Assembly: GCF_900099965.1 (NCBI RefSeq)
Contig: NZ_FNDJ01000001.1
Location: 684,170-748,169 of the forward strand
DNA from: Nonomuraea jiangxiensis
GTDB taxonomy: Bacteria; Actinomycetota; Actinomycetes; Streptosporangiales; Streptosporangiaceae
Reading direction: 5' to 3'
DNA length: 64,000 nt
Shown: one piece after another, positions 27,100 to 35,306 of the stretch
Numbering within the stretch: position 1 is the first letter of the stretch
How the letters are laid out: each line of letters opens with the position of its first letter
Notes under the pieces: model-generated
Told to the model about the DNA's origin: nothing
The model's database searches: none
The model's input: the letters and a program-made list of their open reading frames with translations, nothing else
Translations under genes and position numbers: made by a program

Positions 27100-28578
27100 G
27101 TGAAAGTGAAGTCCCTGGTGGCGGGCGCGATCGCATTGGCGACGGCGGCAACACTGCAAGTGACCGGCGTCAGCCCGGCGTTAGCCGATGATCCGTACGA
27201 ATCGTCCCCATCCAGCAACTCCGCCCACGGCGGCCCTGTCCTCGACGACGTCCACAACATCCCCACGAACGCTGTCGCGGGGAACGTCACGTTCCTCGAC
27301 AACGTCAAGGGGGTCAGCGGCTACTCGGGGCTGAACTTCATCCATTACGAGAAGTACGGCTACGACTTCATGTTCGCCAACGGCACCGGCGGTCTTGCCG
27401 TCTGGTCGCTGAAGGACCCCAAGCACCCTGCTCTGGTCTCGACGATCACCGCCGCCCAGCTGCGCAGGCCGGGGGACACCCAGGACCGGTTCTGGGAAGG
27501 CGAGAACATGACCGTCGACCAGAAGCGCAAGCTGGTCTTCCTCAGCCGGGACCCGCGCGGCTTCGGCGGCACCGTCTCCACCGGGCAGTCGGGCGTCTAC
27601 ATCGTCGACGTCAAGAACCCGTGGAAGCCCGAGACGGTCGTCTTCGAGTCGATCCCGGCCGGGCACACCTCGACCTGCATCAACGACTGCAAATACCTGT
27701 GGACGGTCGGCCCGGCCAACACGGGCACGCCGGGCCAGGACCCGTCGTGGAAGGGCGTGCCGGTGCGGGTCACCGACATCCGCGACTACCGGCACCCGCG
27801 TACGTGGGACGGGGCGCTCGACCTCGGCCGGTTCGACGGGGTCACGGACTACGTGCACAGCGTCGACGTCGACAAGAACGGCGTCGCGTGGGTCTCCGGC
27901 GAGGGCGGCGTACGCGGCTACTGGACCGAGGGCCGGCACTACGACCCGGTGCAGAAGCGCCGGCGGGTCGCGACGGCGTTCGACCCGGTGCCGTACGCCG
28001 GAGGGACCGTCGTCCCCACCAACCCGGCGGGCACCGAGTTCTTCGACTTCTTCGACCACAACGCCTACCACAACACCGAGAAGCTCGGCGGCTTCGACAA
28101 GGGCGAACTGCTCTACATCACCAACGAGAACATCAAGACCTGCTCCCAGGCCGGTGAGTTCAAGATCGCCTCGCTGAAGGGGAGCTACGACGGTGACGCC
28201 TGGCGCTCGACGCCGGAGAAGCCGTTCCGGCTGGAGCTGATCAGCCACTGGTCGCCGTGGGGCAAGGAGGGCTCGTCCACCACCGGCAGCTGCTCCGCGC
28301 ACTGGTTCACGGTGAACGGCAACATCGTGGCGCAGGCGTGGTACGGGCAGGGCACCCGCTTCCTCGACGTGTCGGACCCCAGGAACCCGACCCAGGTCGG
28401 CTACTTCCGGGTGCCGGCGGGCGACGGCGTGACCGCCGGCTCGGCCTCGGCCGCATACTGGCACAACGGGCTGATCTACGTTGCCGACTACAACCGCGGC
28501 GTGGACGTGCTCCGCTTCGACGGCAAGCTGGCCGGCAAGCCGGACAAGAAGATCTGCTGGAACTCGTGCGACAAGTGA
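27100..28578 (+). CDS. Secreted LVIVD-repeat protein
   Basis: GTG 27100 (AGGGAGTG upstream) begins a Sec signal peptide (VKSLVAGAIALATAATLQVTGVSPALA). The mature protein shows several LVIVD repeats (GLAVWSLKDPKHPAL, GVYIVDVKNPWKPETV, TRFLDVSDPRNPTQVGYF) and four cysteines that could pair (TSTCINDC, ICWNSC). At 492 residues it lacks the C-terminal helical tail of the paralogue at 4549. It has its own promoter and terminator, so it is probably monocistronic. The extracellular function is unknown. Confidence 0.82.
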   Translation: MKVKSLVAGAIALATAATLQVTGVSPALADDPYESSPSSNSAHGGPVLDDVHNIPTNAVAGNVTFLDNVKGVSGYSGLNFIHYEKYGYDFMFANGTGGLAVWSLKDPKHPALVSTITAAQLRRPGDTQDRFWEGENMTVDQKRKLVFLSRDPRGFGGTVSTGQSGVYIVDVKNPWKPETVVFESIPAGHTSTCINDCKYLWTVGPANTGTPGQDPSWKGVPVRVTDIRDYRHPRTWDGALDLGRFDGVTDYVHSVDVDKNGVAWVSGEGGVRGYWTEGRHYDPVQKRRRVATAFDPVPYAGGTVVPTNPAGTEFFDFFDHNAYHNTEKLGGFDKGELLYITNENIKTCSQAGEFKIASLKGSYDGDAWRSTPEKPFRLELISHWSPWGKEGSSTTGSCSAHWFTVNGNIVAQAWYGQGTRFLDVSDPRNPTQVGYFRVPAGDGVTAGSASAAYWHNGLIYVADYNRGVDVLRFDGKLAGKPDKKICWNSCDK

Positions 28579-28590
28579 CCGGTTGAGCGG

Positions 28591-28635
28591 AAAGCCTGTC
28601 CGGGCGCGGAACGACGCCGTGCCTGGACAGGCTTT
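28591..28635 (+). terminator. Strong hairpin terminator
   Basis: AAAGCCTGTCC (28591-28601) pairs perfectly with GGACAGGCTTT (28625-28635). The flanks extend the match with one mismatch. It starts 13 bp after the LVIVD stop codon. The 3' TTT strengthens the case for intrinsic termination. Confidence 0.85.
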
Positions 28636-28772
28636 CGGCCGAGGAGGCGTTCCGGGCGGCCGGGCCGGACGCCGAGGTCAAGGAGAGACCCGGTCGATCA
28701 GGAAGTGAAGCAAGCGGTGCACTGGATGGGCTGCCGGATCATGGCCGGCGAGCTGCGTGCGGAACAGATCGG

Positions 28773-30587
28773 ATGATGAGCGGCATGCGTCTCGCGAGCC
28801 GCCGCCGAGCCTGGCTGGTCACGCGGCTGGCGGTCATCGTGCTCCTCGTGGCCGGCGGCCTGGTCGTGGACCTCGTCTCCGCCGCGGCCATTCGCCCGGC
28901 CTACGCGCACGCCTACCTGACCGAGAGCTCGCCGGTCGACACCCAGGTGCTGGACCGGCCCCCGGCCGAGGTCAGGCTCCGCTTCAACGAGGCGGTGAGC
29001 CTCGGGCGGCGGGCGATCCAGCTGCTCGACGTGACCGGGAAGAACGTGGCGATCGGCGCTCCGGACCACGCGGACGGCAAGGCCAACACGGCGCGGGCGG
29101 CGCTGCCGGCGGGGCTGGCCGAGGGCACGTACGTGGTGGCCTGGCGAGTCACGTCCGCGGACTCGCACGTGGTGTCGGGGGCGTTCAGCTTCAGCGTCGG
29201 CCGGCCGAGCTCGCTGGCCGTCACCGTGGACCAGGACGCCGACCCCGCCGTTCCCGTCATCGACGCGGTCGGCCGCGCCCTGGCCTTCCTCGGGGTGGCC
29301 CTCGCGCTCGGCGGCGCGCTGTTCGTCGTCGTGCTCTGGCCCGCGGGCCGCGCCGACCGCCGCGGCCGGCGCATCGTCTGGTCCGGCCTGGCCGTCCTGA
29401 CCATGGGCACGGTGCTGGTGCTGCTCGTGCAGGGGCCGTACGCCGAGGGCACGTCGCTCGCCGGAATGTTCGACCCCGCCCTGCTCAACGCGACGCTGAC
29501 CACCCGCCTGGGCCAGGCCCTGCTGGCGCGACTGGCGCTCATCCTGGCCCTCGGCACAGCCTTCTGGATCGCCGTACGCGCAAAAGCGCCCGCAGCGCCC
29601 CCAGCGCCCCCAGCGTCCGCCGCGCCGGGATCGGGCGGTATCGGTCGCCGGGTCGTCGTGCCAGGGCTTGCGGTGGCGGGTGCTGCCGCGCTGGTGCTGA
29701 CCTGGACGTTGGCGGATCACGCGCAGACCGGCATCCAGACCTGGCTGGCGGTGCCGGCGACCAGTCTGCACCTGCTCGCCATGGCCCTGTGGCTGGGTGG
29801 CCTGATCACGCTCGCGGCCTGCGTGGTCCTCCCGGCGGGGCGGCGGGAGCCCGTCCGCGCCGTCTCCCTGGAGCCCGTACTGCCGAGGTTCTCGCTGCTT
29901 GCGCAGATCTGCTTCGCGGTCATCGCGGTGACCGGCCTCTACCTGGCCTGGCGACAGGTGGGCACGTGGGGCGCGCTCGGCGGGACCGACTTCGGGCGCC
30001 TGCTGCTCGGCAAGCTCGCCGCCGTCCTCGCCCTGCTGGCCCTGGCCGCCGGGGCGCGGCGGTTCGTCCAGCGGCGCGGCCGCGAACTCCTCGACGCCGC
30101 CCCGGCCGCCGCCCTGCGCCGGCTGCGCCGCTCGGTCGCGGGTGAGGCCGTACTCGGCGTCGCCGTCGTGTCGATCACCGCCGTCCTGGTCAACACCGCC
30201 CCGGCCCGCGCCAGCTACGCGCCCCCGGTGCACAGCACGGTCCCCGTTCCGGCCGCCGCGGCGAACACCGCCGGGGCGCCTCCCGGGTTGCGGGGCGGCT
30301 CGGTCGAGGTACGGATCGAGCCGGCCAGGCCGGGCCGCAACCTGGTCGACATCTACGTCAACGGCGGGGACGGCTCGCTGGTCGCCGTTCCGGAGGTCTC
30401 CGGCACGCTGGAGTCCCAGGACCGTACGGTGCCGGCGCTGCCCGTCAAGGTGGCCGCCGCCGAGCCCGGGCACTACGTGGCGAACTCGATGGCCATCCCG
30501 TACCCGGGAGACTGGGTGCTGCGGCTGGACATCCGCGTCACCGACTTCGACGAGACACCCGTCCGTGTCCCGTTCACGGCACGCTGA
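28773..30587 (+). CDS. CopC-CopD fusion copper protein
   Basis: A signal/anchor helix (about residues 15-40) is followed by AHAYLTESSPVDTQVL, so the mature N-terminus carries the CopC-type His that binds Cu(II). The CopC domain runs to about residue 150 (ending SGAFSFSVGRPS), followed by about eight membrane helices of the CopD/YcnJ domain and a C-terminal extracellular beta domain with DIYVNGGDG. Such fusions import or handle copper at the membrane. ATG 28773 is used; ATG 28785 is possible. A lipoprotein and a YcnI-like gene follow, forming a copper operon. Confidence 0.88.
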   Translation: MMSGMRLASRRRAWLVTRLAVIVLLVAGGLVVDLVSAAAIRPAYAHAYLTESSPVDTQVLDRPPAEVRLRFNEAVSLGRRAIQLLDVTGKNVAIGAPDHADGKANTARAALPAGLAEGTYVVAWRVTSADSHVVSGAFSFSVGRPSSLAVTVDQDADPAVPVIDAVGRALAFLGVALALGGALFVVVLWPAGRADRRGRRIVWSGLAVLTMGTVLVLLVQGPYAEGTSLAGMFDPALLNATLTTRLGQALLARLALILALGTAFWIAVRAKAPAAPPAPPASAAPGSGGIGRRVVVPGLAVAGAAALVLTWTLADHAQTGIQTWLAVPATSLHLLAMALWLGGLITLAACVVLPAGRREPVRAVSLEPVLPRFSLLAQICFAVIAVTGLYLAWRQVGTWGALGGTDFGRLLLGKLAAVLALLALAAGARRFVQRRGRELLDAAPAAALRRLRRSVAGEAVLGVAVVSITAVLVNTAPARASYAPPVHSTVPVPAAAANTAGAPPGLRGGSVEVRIEPARPGRNLVDIYVNGGDGSLVAVPEVSGTLESQDRTVPALPVKVAAAEPGHYVANSMAIPYPGDWVLRLDIRVTDFDETPVRVPFTAR

Positions 30588-30594
30588 AAGGCTG

Positions 30595-31356
30595 ATGACA
30601 TACATGCGAGCTGCTGACCGCGGGGCGTCCCGGTGGCGAGTGACCATGGCCGCCGGCGCCGCGCTCGTCGTCGGCGTGGCGGCGGGTTGCTCAGGAGCGG
30701 CTCCGCAGCCCCTGGCCAAGCCGCCCTACACCGTGAGCTCCGTCCGGTCCGGCCTCGTCAAACCCGCCGACCTGGGCAAGGGCGCGGTCGAGGTGGAGGA
30801 CGGCGACCACGGGTCCCACGTCGTCTACACACCGCCGAACAGCATCCCGACCTGCCCATACGTCCAGCGCTCCGAGGACGTCCAGGTCGCCGTGCAGCCG
30901 GCGGTCGAGCCGGTGGGCGGTAACCCGACCGGGCGGTTCATCGTCGGCCCGCAGCGCGTGGGGCCGACATCGCTGCCGGTCGTCACGCAGGGCGCGGTGG
31001 TCTTCGAGAGCGACGCGCTCGCGGGCAACACGATGAGCACCGTCACGGCGGAGTCGGCCAAGTGCCCGGAGGCGTTCAGCGTGCTCGGCGGGCCGCCGTC
31101 CGTCGTGGGCGACTACAAGGTCGGCAGCCGGCCGTTCGAGCTGAACGGATGGAAGGGCTTCGCCCAGCATCTCGTGCACACGTCGCCACCGACGATGAAC
31201 CCGGACACGTACGACGATCTGGTCACCGTCGTCGTGCACAAGGCGAACGCCATCATCTACGTCGGCTACGCGCAGATCAAGAAGGTGGGCCAGCGCGCCG
31301 ACACCGACCAGAAGATCGAGACGTTGATGAGCACCACATTGGCCCGCCTCGGCTGA
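30595..31356 (+). CDS. Lipoprotein of unknown function in copper operon
   Basis: The precursor has a signal peptide ending in lipobox VAAGC (mature Cys about residue 29), so it is membrane-anchored on the outside. The ~220-residue mature domain has two further cysteines (TCPYV and KCPEAF) and an alternating beta-rich pattern with a late LVTVVVHKANAIIYVGYAQI strand pair. No known family is recognised. It starts 7 bp after the CopC-CopD stop with AAAGG overlapping that stop, and it precedes ycnI-like, so a role with those copper proteins is inferred. ATG 30604 is an alternative start. Confidence 0.75.
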   Translation: MTYMRAADRGASRWRVTMAAGAALVVGVAAGCSGAAPQPLAKPPYTVSSVRSGLVKPADLGKGAVEVEDGDHGSHVVYTPPNSIPTCPYVQRSEDVQVAVQPAVEPVGGNPTGRFIVGPQRVGPTSLPVVTQGAVVFESDALAGNTMSTVTAESAKCPEAFSVLGGPPSVVGDYKVGSRPFELNGWKGFAQHLVHTSPPTMNPDTYDDLVTVVVHKANAIIYVGYAQIKKVGQRADTDQKIETLMSTTLARLG

Positions 31357-31375
31357 GCAGAAGGTTTGAGGAACG

Positions 31376-32173
31376 TTGAGAGTCCTGTCCGTCAGTGGAG
31401 CCCGGAGAGACCAAGCCGTCCCGAGGGGAGGGGCGGTACGCCGCGTCGTGGGCGGCCTCGTGGCCGTCGTGGTGGCGGCCTGCCTGGTGGGCGTCATGCC
31501 GGGGGTGGCGTTCGCGCACGTGGTGGTGAGCCCGGGCACGGCCACGCAGGGCGGCTATGCCGCCTTGACGTTCCGCGTCCCCAACGAGCGCGACGACGCG
31601 AGCACGACCGGGATCGAGGTGCAGTTCCCCACCGACTTCCCGCTGGCGTCGGTGTCGGTGAAGCCCGATCCCCGGTACAGGTACGAGATCACCAAGACCA
31701 AGCCGGCCCGGCCGGTCGAGGCGCACGGCGCGTCGGTGACCGAGGTCGTCGGCAAGATCACCTGGACCGCGGCGGACCCGGAGTCGGCCATCAAGCCGGG
31801 CGAGTACGACGAGTTCTCGGTGAGCGTCGGGCCGCTGCCCGAGACCGACCTCCTGGTGTTCAAGACGCTCCAGCGCTACGGCGACGGTGAGGTGGTGCGC
31901 TGGATCCAGGAGCCGGCCGCCGCCGGTGCCGAGGAGCCGGAGCGGCCCGCGCCGGTGCTCCGGCTCCTGCCCAAGGGCAGCGACGACACCCAAGGAAACC
32001 CGGCGGCGCAGCCGTCCACGGGCACCGGCGAGGTCGCCCTGGACGCGAGCAGCGCGCCCGCGAGCGGGTCCGACACGGGAGTCGCGTGGGCGGTGGGGCT
32101 GTCTGCGGCCGCCCTGGTGATCTCCCTGGCATGTGCCGCGACGCTCGTCGCACGCCGCCGCCGCGCCCCATAG
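31376..32173 (+). CDS. YcnI-like (DUF1775) copper-associated membrane protein
   Basis: TTG 31376 with GAGGAA upstream starts a 265-residue precursor with a signal peptide ending VAFA. The mature N-terminus reads HVVVSPGTA, the conserved first His of YcnI proteins, which bind Cu(II). The DUF1775 domain contains ALTFRVPNERDD and WTAADPESAIKPGEYDEF. A Pro/Glu-rich linker leads to a C-terminal helix (AWAVGLSAAALVISLACAATLVA) and RRRR anchor. It lies last in the CopC-CopD / lipoprotein / YcnI operon. Confidence 0.88.
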   Translation: MRVLSVSGARRDQAVPRGGAVRRVVGGLVAVVVAACLVGVMPGVAFAHVVVSPGTATQGGYAALTFRVPNERDDASTTGIEVQFPTDFPLASVSVKPDPRYRYEITKTKPARPVEAHGASVTEVVGKITWTAADPESAIKPGEYDEFSVSVGPLPETDLLVFKTLQRYGDGEVVRWIQEPAAAGAEEPERPAPVLRLLPKGSDDTQGNPAAQPSTGTGEVALDASSAPASGSDTGVAWAVGLSAAALVISLACAATLVARRRRAP

Positions 32174-32238
32174 CCGCGACGAGCCGACGGGCCCGGTAGC
32201 CGCGACGAGCCGACGGGCCCGGTAGCCGCGACGAGCCC
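32171..32238. repeat. 26-bp tandem repeat, about 2.6 copies
   Basis: Copies at 32171-32196 and 32197-32222 are identical, and a 16-bp partial copy follows (32223-32238). The unit begins TAGCCGCGACGAGCC and ends GACGGGCCCGG. The first TAG is the stop codon of the ycnI-like gene, so the array abuts or arose at that stop. It is probably recent slippage or a phase-variable 3' element; no coding role is seen. Confidence 0.8.
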
Positions 32239-32287
32239 GCCGGATCCGCGTCCGCGCGCAGCCCTCTCCCGGCACGCACGGGGATGG

Positions 32288-32941
32288 TCAGCTGGAGGCG
32301 CCGGTCAAGGTGAGGAATTCGCTGCGTGAGCGCGCGTCGGTGCGCAGCAGCCCGAGCAGCGTCGAAGTCGTGGTGGTGGAGCCGATGGCCTGGGCGCCCC
32401 GCAGCGTCATGCAGGTGTGCTCGGCCTGGATCACGACGCCGACGCCCTTGGGGTCGAGCTGGGCCTGGAGCCAGTCGGCGACCTGCTTGGTGAGGCGCTC
32501 CTGCACCTGGGGACGGGAGGCGAAGTGTTCCAGGGTGCGGGCGAGTTTCGACAGCCCCAGGATGCGGCTCCCGGGCAGGTAGCCGATGTGGGCCCTGCCG
32601 ACGAACGGCAGCAGGTGGTGCTCGCAGACCGATCGCAGGGGGATGTCCCGCGCCAGGACCAGCTCGTCGTACCCCTCGTCGTTGGGGAAGGTGGTCAGGT
32701 CGAACGGGCGGGGACTGAACAGCTCGGCGTAGGCGCGCGCCATCCGGCCGGGGGTGCCGCGCATGCTCTCGGAGCCGGTTTCGATGCCGAGGGCGTGCAG
32801 GAAGCTCTCGGCGGCAAGCTCAGCGGCGGCCAGATCGGGCTCTCCGGAGCTGCGGACCACGTGGAGCGCGGTGTGCGCCGGTTTCGGCGGCTCGGGGGTC
32901 TCGGGGGCCATGTGCAGGGGCGTGTGCGGGGGCTGGGTCAT
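32288..32941 (-). CDS. folE: GTP cyclohydrolase I
   Basis: The 217-residue enzyme has the zinc ligands C106 and H109 (CEHHLLPF) and C177 (EHTCMTLRG). It catalyses GTP to 7,8-dihydroneopterin triphosphate, the first step of folate/pterin synthesis. ATG 32941 has AGGAG about 9 bp upstream; a GTG at 32971 would add ten residues. The first ~30 residues are a Pro/His-rich leader not shared with the fold. It is divergent from a SufR-like regulator across 131 bp. Tetrahydrofolate is needed by the O-demethylation genes at 46-50 kb, but that link is only functional. Confidence 0.93.
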   Translation of the reverse strand: MTQPPHTPLHMAPETPEPPKPAHTALHVVRSSGEPDLAAAELAAESFLHALGIETGSESMRGTPGRMARAYAELFSPRPFDLTTFPNDEGYDELVLARDIPLRSVCEHHLLPFVGRAHIGYLPGSRILGLSKLARTLEHFASRPQVQERLTKQVADWLQAQLDPKGVGVVIQAEHTCMTLRGAQAIGSTTTTSTLLGLLRTDARSRSEFLTLTGASS

Positions 32942-33072
32942 GTCAAGCTTCTCCTGCACTCCAAATTTCACCAGTGAACGTTGTCGTTATTCGAAGGTAG
33001 GTCGAAGAACCACGGGGAACATGCCATCGCCTGGACATTACACCCGTCACATTTGGCGGTATCGTCAGGGGC

Positions 33073-33858
33073 ATGGCCTCTGATGTGGATCCGGCCGCGG
33101 CCCGGCCCCCCGCCACCGCGGGGGTCGAGACGATCGCGGTCCTCGGGGACGAGGTGCGCCGCGGGATGTACGGCTTCGTCCGGCGGGCCCGGCGGCCGGT
33201 GACCCGGGAGGAGGTCGCCGGCGACGCCGGGATCTCGGCGAAGCTGGCCGCCTTCCACCTCGACAAGCTCGTCGCGGCCGGGCTGCTGCGGGCCCGCTAC
33301 GACAACCCGGCGGGCGTCCGCAGGGTGGGCCGCAAGCCGAAGGTCTACGAGCCGGCCGGCCGGGACGTCCGGATCAGCATCCCCGAGCGCCACCCCGACC
33401 TGCTCGCGGAGATCCTCATCGACGCCATGGTCACCACGGAGCCGGGGGAGGACCCGCGGTCGGCGGCGCGGAGAGTCGCCCACGGCCGGGGTGAGGAGCT
33501 GGGCGCGGAGCTCCGGGCCCGCACCCGCCCCGGCCGCCTGGGGCCCGAGCGCTCCCTGACGCTCAGCCGGACCATGCTGGAGCAGCACGGCTTCGAGCCG
33601 CAGCGCCAGGCCGCCACCGAGCTGCGGCTGCTCAACTGTCCCTTCCACCCCCTCGCCGCCCGATCGCCCGAGCTGGTGTGCGGGATCAGCCACGCCTTCC
33701 TCGACGGCTTCCTCACCGGACTCCAGGCGGCCGGGATCGAGGCGGTTCCGTCCCCCCGCCCGGGGTACTGCTGCGTGGAGCTGCGCACCACCCGCGGCGG
33801 CACCTCCTCCGGAGAGGAGGACGTGACCTGCCGCGGAGCCGGTCGGGACCGGTCGTGA
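33073..33858 (+). CDS. SufR/COG2345-like winged-helix regulator with conserved cysteines
   Basis: The N-terminal winged helix (VLGDEVRRGMYGFVRRARRPVTREEVAGDAGISAKLAAFHLDKL) is of the ArsR/SufR type. The C-terminal region contains LLNCPFHPLA, ELVCGISHAFLDG and GYCCVEL, the spaced cysteines typical of COG2345 regulators that can hold an Fe-S cluster. Redox or iron sensing is therefore inferred. ATG 33073 is used. It stands head to head with folE and is followed 63 bp later by a flavoprotein that may be its target. Confidence 0.8.
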   Translation: MASDVDPAAARPPATAGVETIAVLGDEVRRGMYGFVRRARRPVTREEVAGDAGISAKLAAFHLDKLVAAGLLRARYDNPAGVRRVGRKPKVYEPAGRDVRISIPERHPDLLAEILIDAMVTTEPGEDPRSAARRVAHGRGEELGAELRARTRPGRLGPERSLTLSRTMLEQHGFEPQRQAATELRLLNCPFHPLAARSPELVCGISHAFLDGFLTGLQAAGIEAVPSPRPGYCCVELRTTRGGTSSGEEDVTCRGAGRDRS

Positions 33859-33921
33859 GGAGCGGCATCACCCGCGCCCGGCGGCTCGGCGGGCGCGGCC
33901 GAACGCGACAGAGGAGCGGAC

Positions 33922-35178
33922 ATGGCAGCGAATACGGCATTCGTGATCGTCGGAGCCGGCCTGGCCGGTGCGAAGGCCGCCGAAGCCCTGCGGGAGGAGG
34001 GCTTCGACGGACCTGTCGTGCTGCTCGGGGACGAGCCCGAGCGCCCCTACGAGCGGCCACCGCTGTCCAAGGGCTACCTGATGGGCCAGGACGAGCGTGA
34101 CAAGCTCTACGTCCACCCGTCCCAGTGGTACGCCGAGCACGACGTCGACCTGCGCCTCGGCGTCACGGTCACCGGCGTCGACCCGGCGGGCCACGAGGTG
34201 CTGCTCGCCGACGGCGGCCGGCTGGGTTACGCCAAGCTGCTGCTGACCACCGGCTCCTCGCCGCGTCCCCTCCCGGTGCCGGGAGCCGATCTCGACGGCG
34301 TGCACTACCTGCGCAGGATTCCCGACAGCGACCGCATCAAGCACACTTTGGAGTCCGCGACCCGCGTCGCGGTGATCGGGGGCGGGTGGATCGGCCTGGA
34401 AACGGCCGCCGCCGCCCGCGCGGCGGGCGCCGAGGTGACGCTGCTGGAGTCGGCGCCCCTGCCGCTGCTGGGCGTGCTGGGCCGCGAGGTCGCCCAGATC
34501 TTCGCCAACCTGCACACCGATCACGGCGTCGACCTGCGCTCCGGCGTACAGGTCGCCGAGATCACCGGCTACGGTGGCCGGGCCGGCGGTGTGTTGCTGG
34601 CCGACGGCAGCCGCGTCGAGGCCGACGCGGTCATCGTCGGGGTCGGCATCACCCCCAACACCGGCCTCGCCGCGGCGGCCGGCCTCGACGTCGCCAACGG
34701 CGTCCGCGTCGACGCGGGGCTGCGCTCGTCCCACCCCGACATCTACGCCGCCGGTGACGTGGCCAACGCCTTCCACCCCCGGCTCGGCAAGCACATCCGC
34801 GTCGAGCACTGGGCCAACGCCCTGCACCAGCCGCCCGCCGCGGCCAGGGCGATGCTCGGCCAGGACGTCTCCTACGACCGCATGCCGTACTTCTATACCG
34901 ACCAGTACGACCTGGGCATGGAATACACCGGCTACGTCGAACCCGGCGGCTACGACCAGGTCGTCTTCCGGGGCCGTACCGACACCCGCGAGTTCATCGC
35001 CTTCTGGCTGGCCGACGGCCGGGTGCTCGCGGGCATGAACGTCAACGTCTGGGACGTCACCGACCCGATCGACGCCATCGTGACCTCCGGCCGCCGGATC
35101 GACCCCGCCCGGCTCACCGACGCGGACGTGCCGCTGACCGAGCTGCTCGCCCTGGCGGACGGCCGGCAGGAGCGCTAG
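33922..35178 (+). CDS. NAD(P)H/FAD ferredoxin reductase-like oxidoreductase
   Basis: The 418-residue protein has an N-terminal FAD motif (FVIVGAGLAGAKAAEAL), an NAD motif in the middle (VAVIGGGWIGLETAAAARAAG), IYAAGDVAN near the C-terminus, and a reductase C-terminal domain. This architecture is that of rubredoxin/ferredoxin reductases (such as those feeding P450s or dioxygenases). GAGGAG precedes ATG 33922. Its electron acceptor is not encoded nearby. It is transcribed with the upstream SufR-like regulator and ends before a strong hairpin. Confidence 0.9.
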   Translation: MAANTAFVIVGAGLAGAKAAEALREEGFDGPVVLLGDEPERPYERPPLSKGYLMGQDERDKLYVHPSQWYAEHDVDLRLGVTVTGVDPAGHEVLLADGGRLGYAKLLLTTGSSPRPLPVPGADLDGVHYLRRIPDSDRIKHTLESATRVAVIGGGWIGLETAAAARAAGAEVTLLESAPLPLLGVLGREVAQIFANLHTDHGVDLRSGVQVAEITGYGGRAGGVLLADGSRVEADAVIVGVGITPNTGLAAAAGLDVANGVRVDAGLRSSHPDIYAAGDVANAFHPRLGKHIRVEHWANALHQPPAAARAMLGQDVSYDRMPYFYTDQYDLGMEYTGYVEPGGYDQVVFRGRTDTREFIAFWLADGRVLAGMNVNVWDVTDPIDAIVTSGRRIDPARLTDADVPLTELLALADGRQER

Positions 35179-35217
35179 CGATCAACGACACTGGGACCGG
35201 ACGCCGGCCGACGTCTG

Positions 35218-35275
35218 GCGCGGCACGACTCGCTTCACCCACTGTTCTTCTGTGGGTGCGAGGGTGACGCCGCGC
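35218..35275 (+). terminator. Composite hairpin between flavoprotein and transporter genes
   Basis: An inner stem CACCCAC (35236-35242) / GTGGGTG (35252-35258) with a 9-nt loop sits inside an outer pairing GCGCGGC (35218-35224) / GCCGCGC (35269-35275). It ends 32 bp before the next GTG start. It could terminate the flavoprotein transcript or be a 5' leader structure of the transporter; a terminator is the simpler reading. Confidence 0.55.
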
Positions 35276-35306
35276 ACAGCGTCGCATCAGCAAGGAAGGT
35301 GATCGC

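Noticed and set aside
28636..28772. Apparent coding remnant before the CopC-CopD gene (for example VKQAVHWMGCRIMAGELRAEQIG in one frame)
   Set aside because: It has a protein-like look but spans a frame change, overlaps the arm of the terminator on its 5' side and matches no family that I can name.
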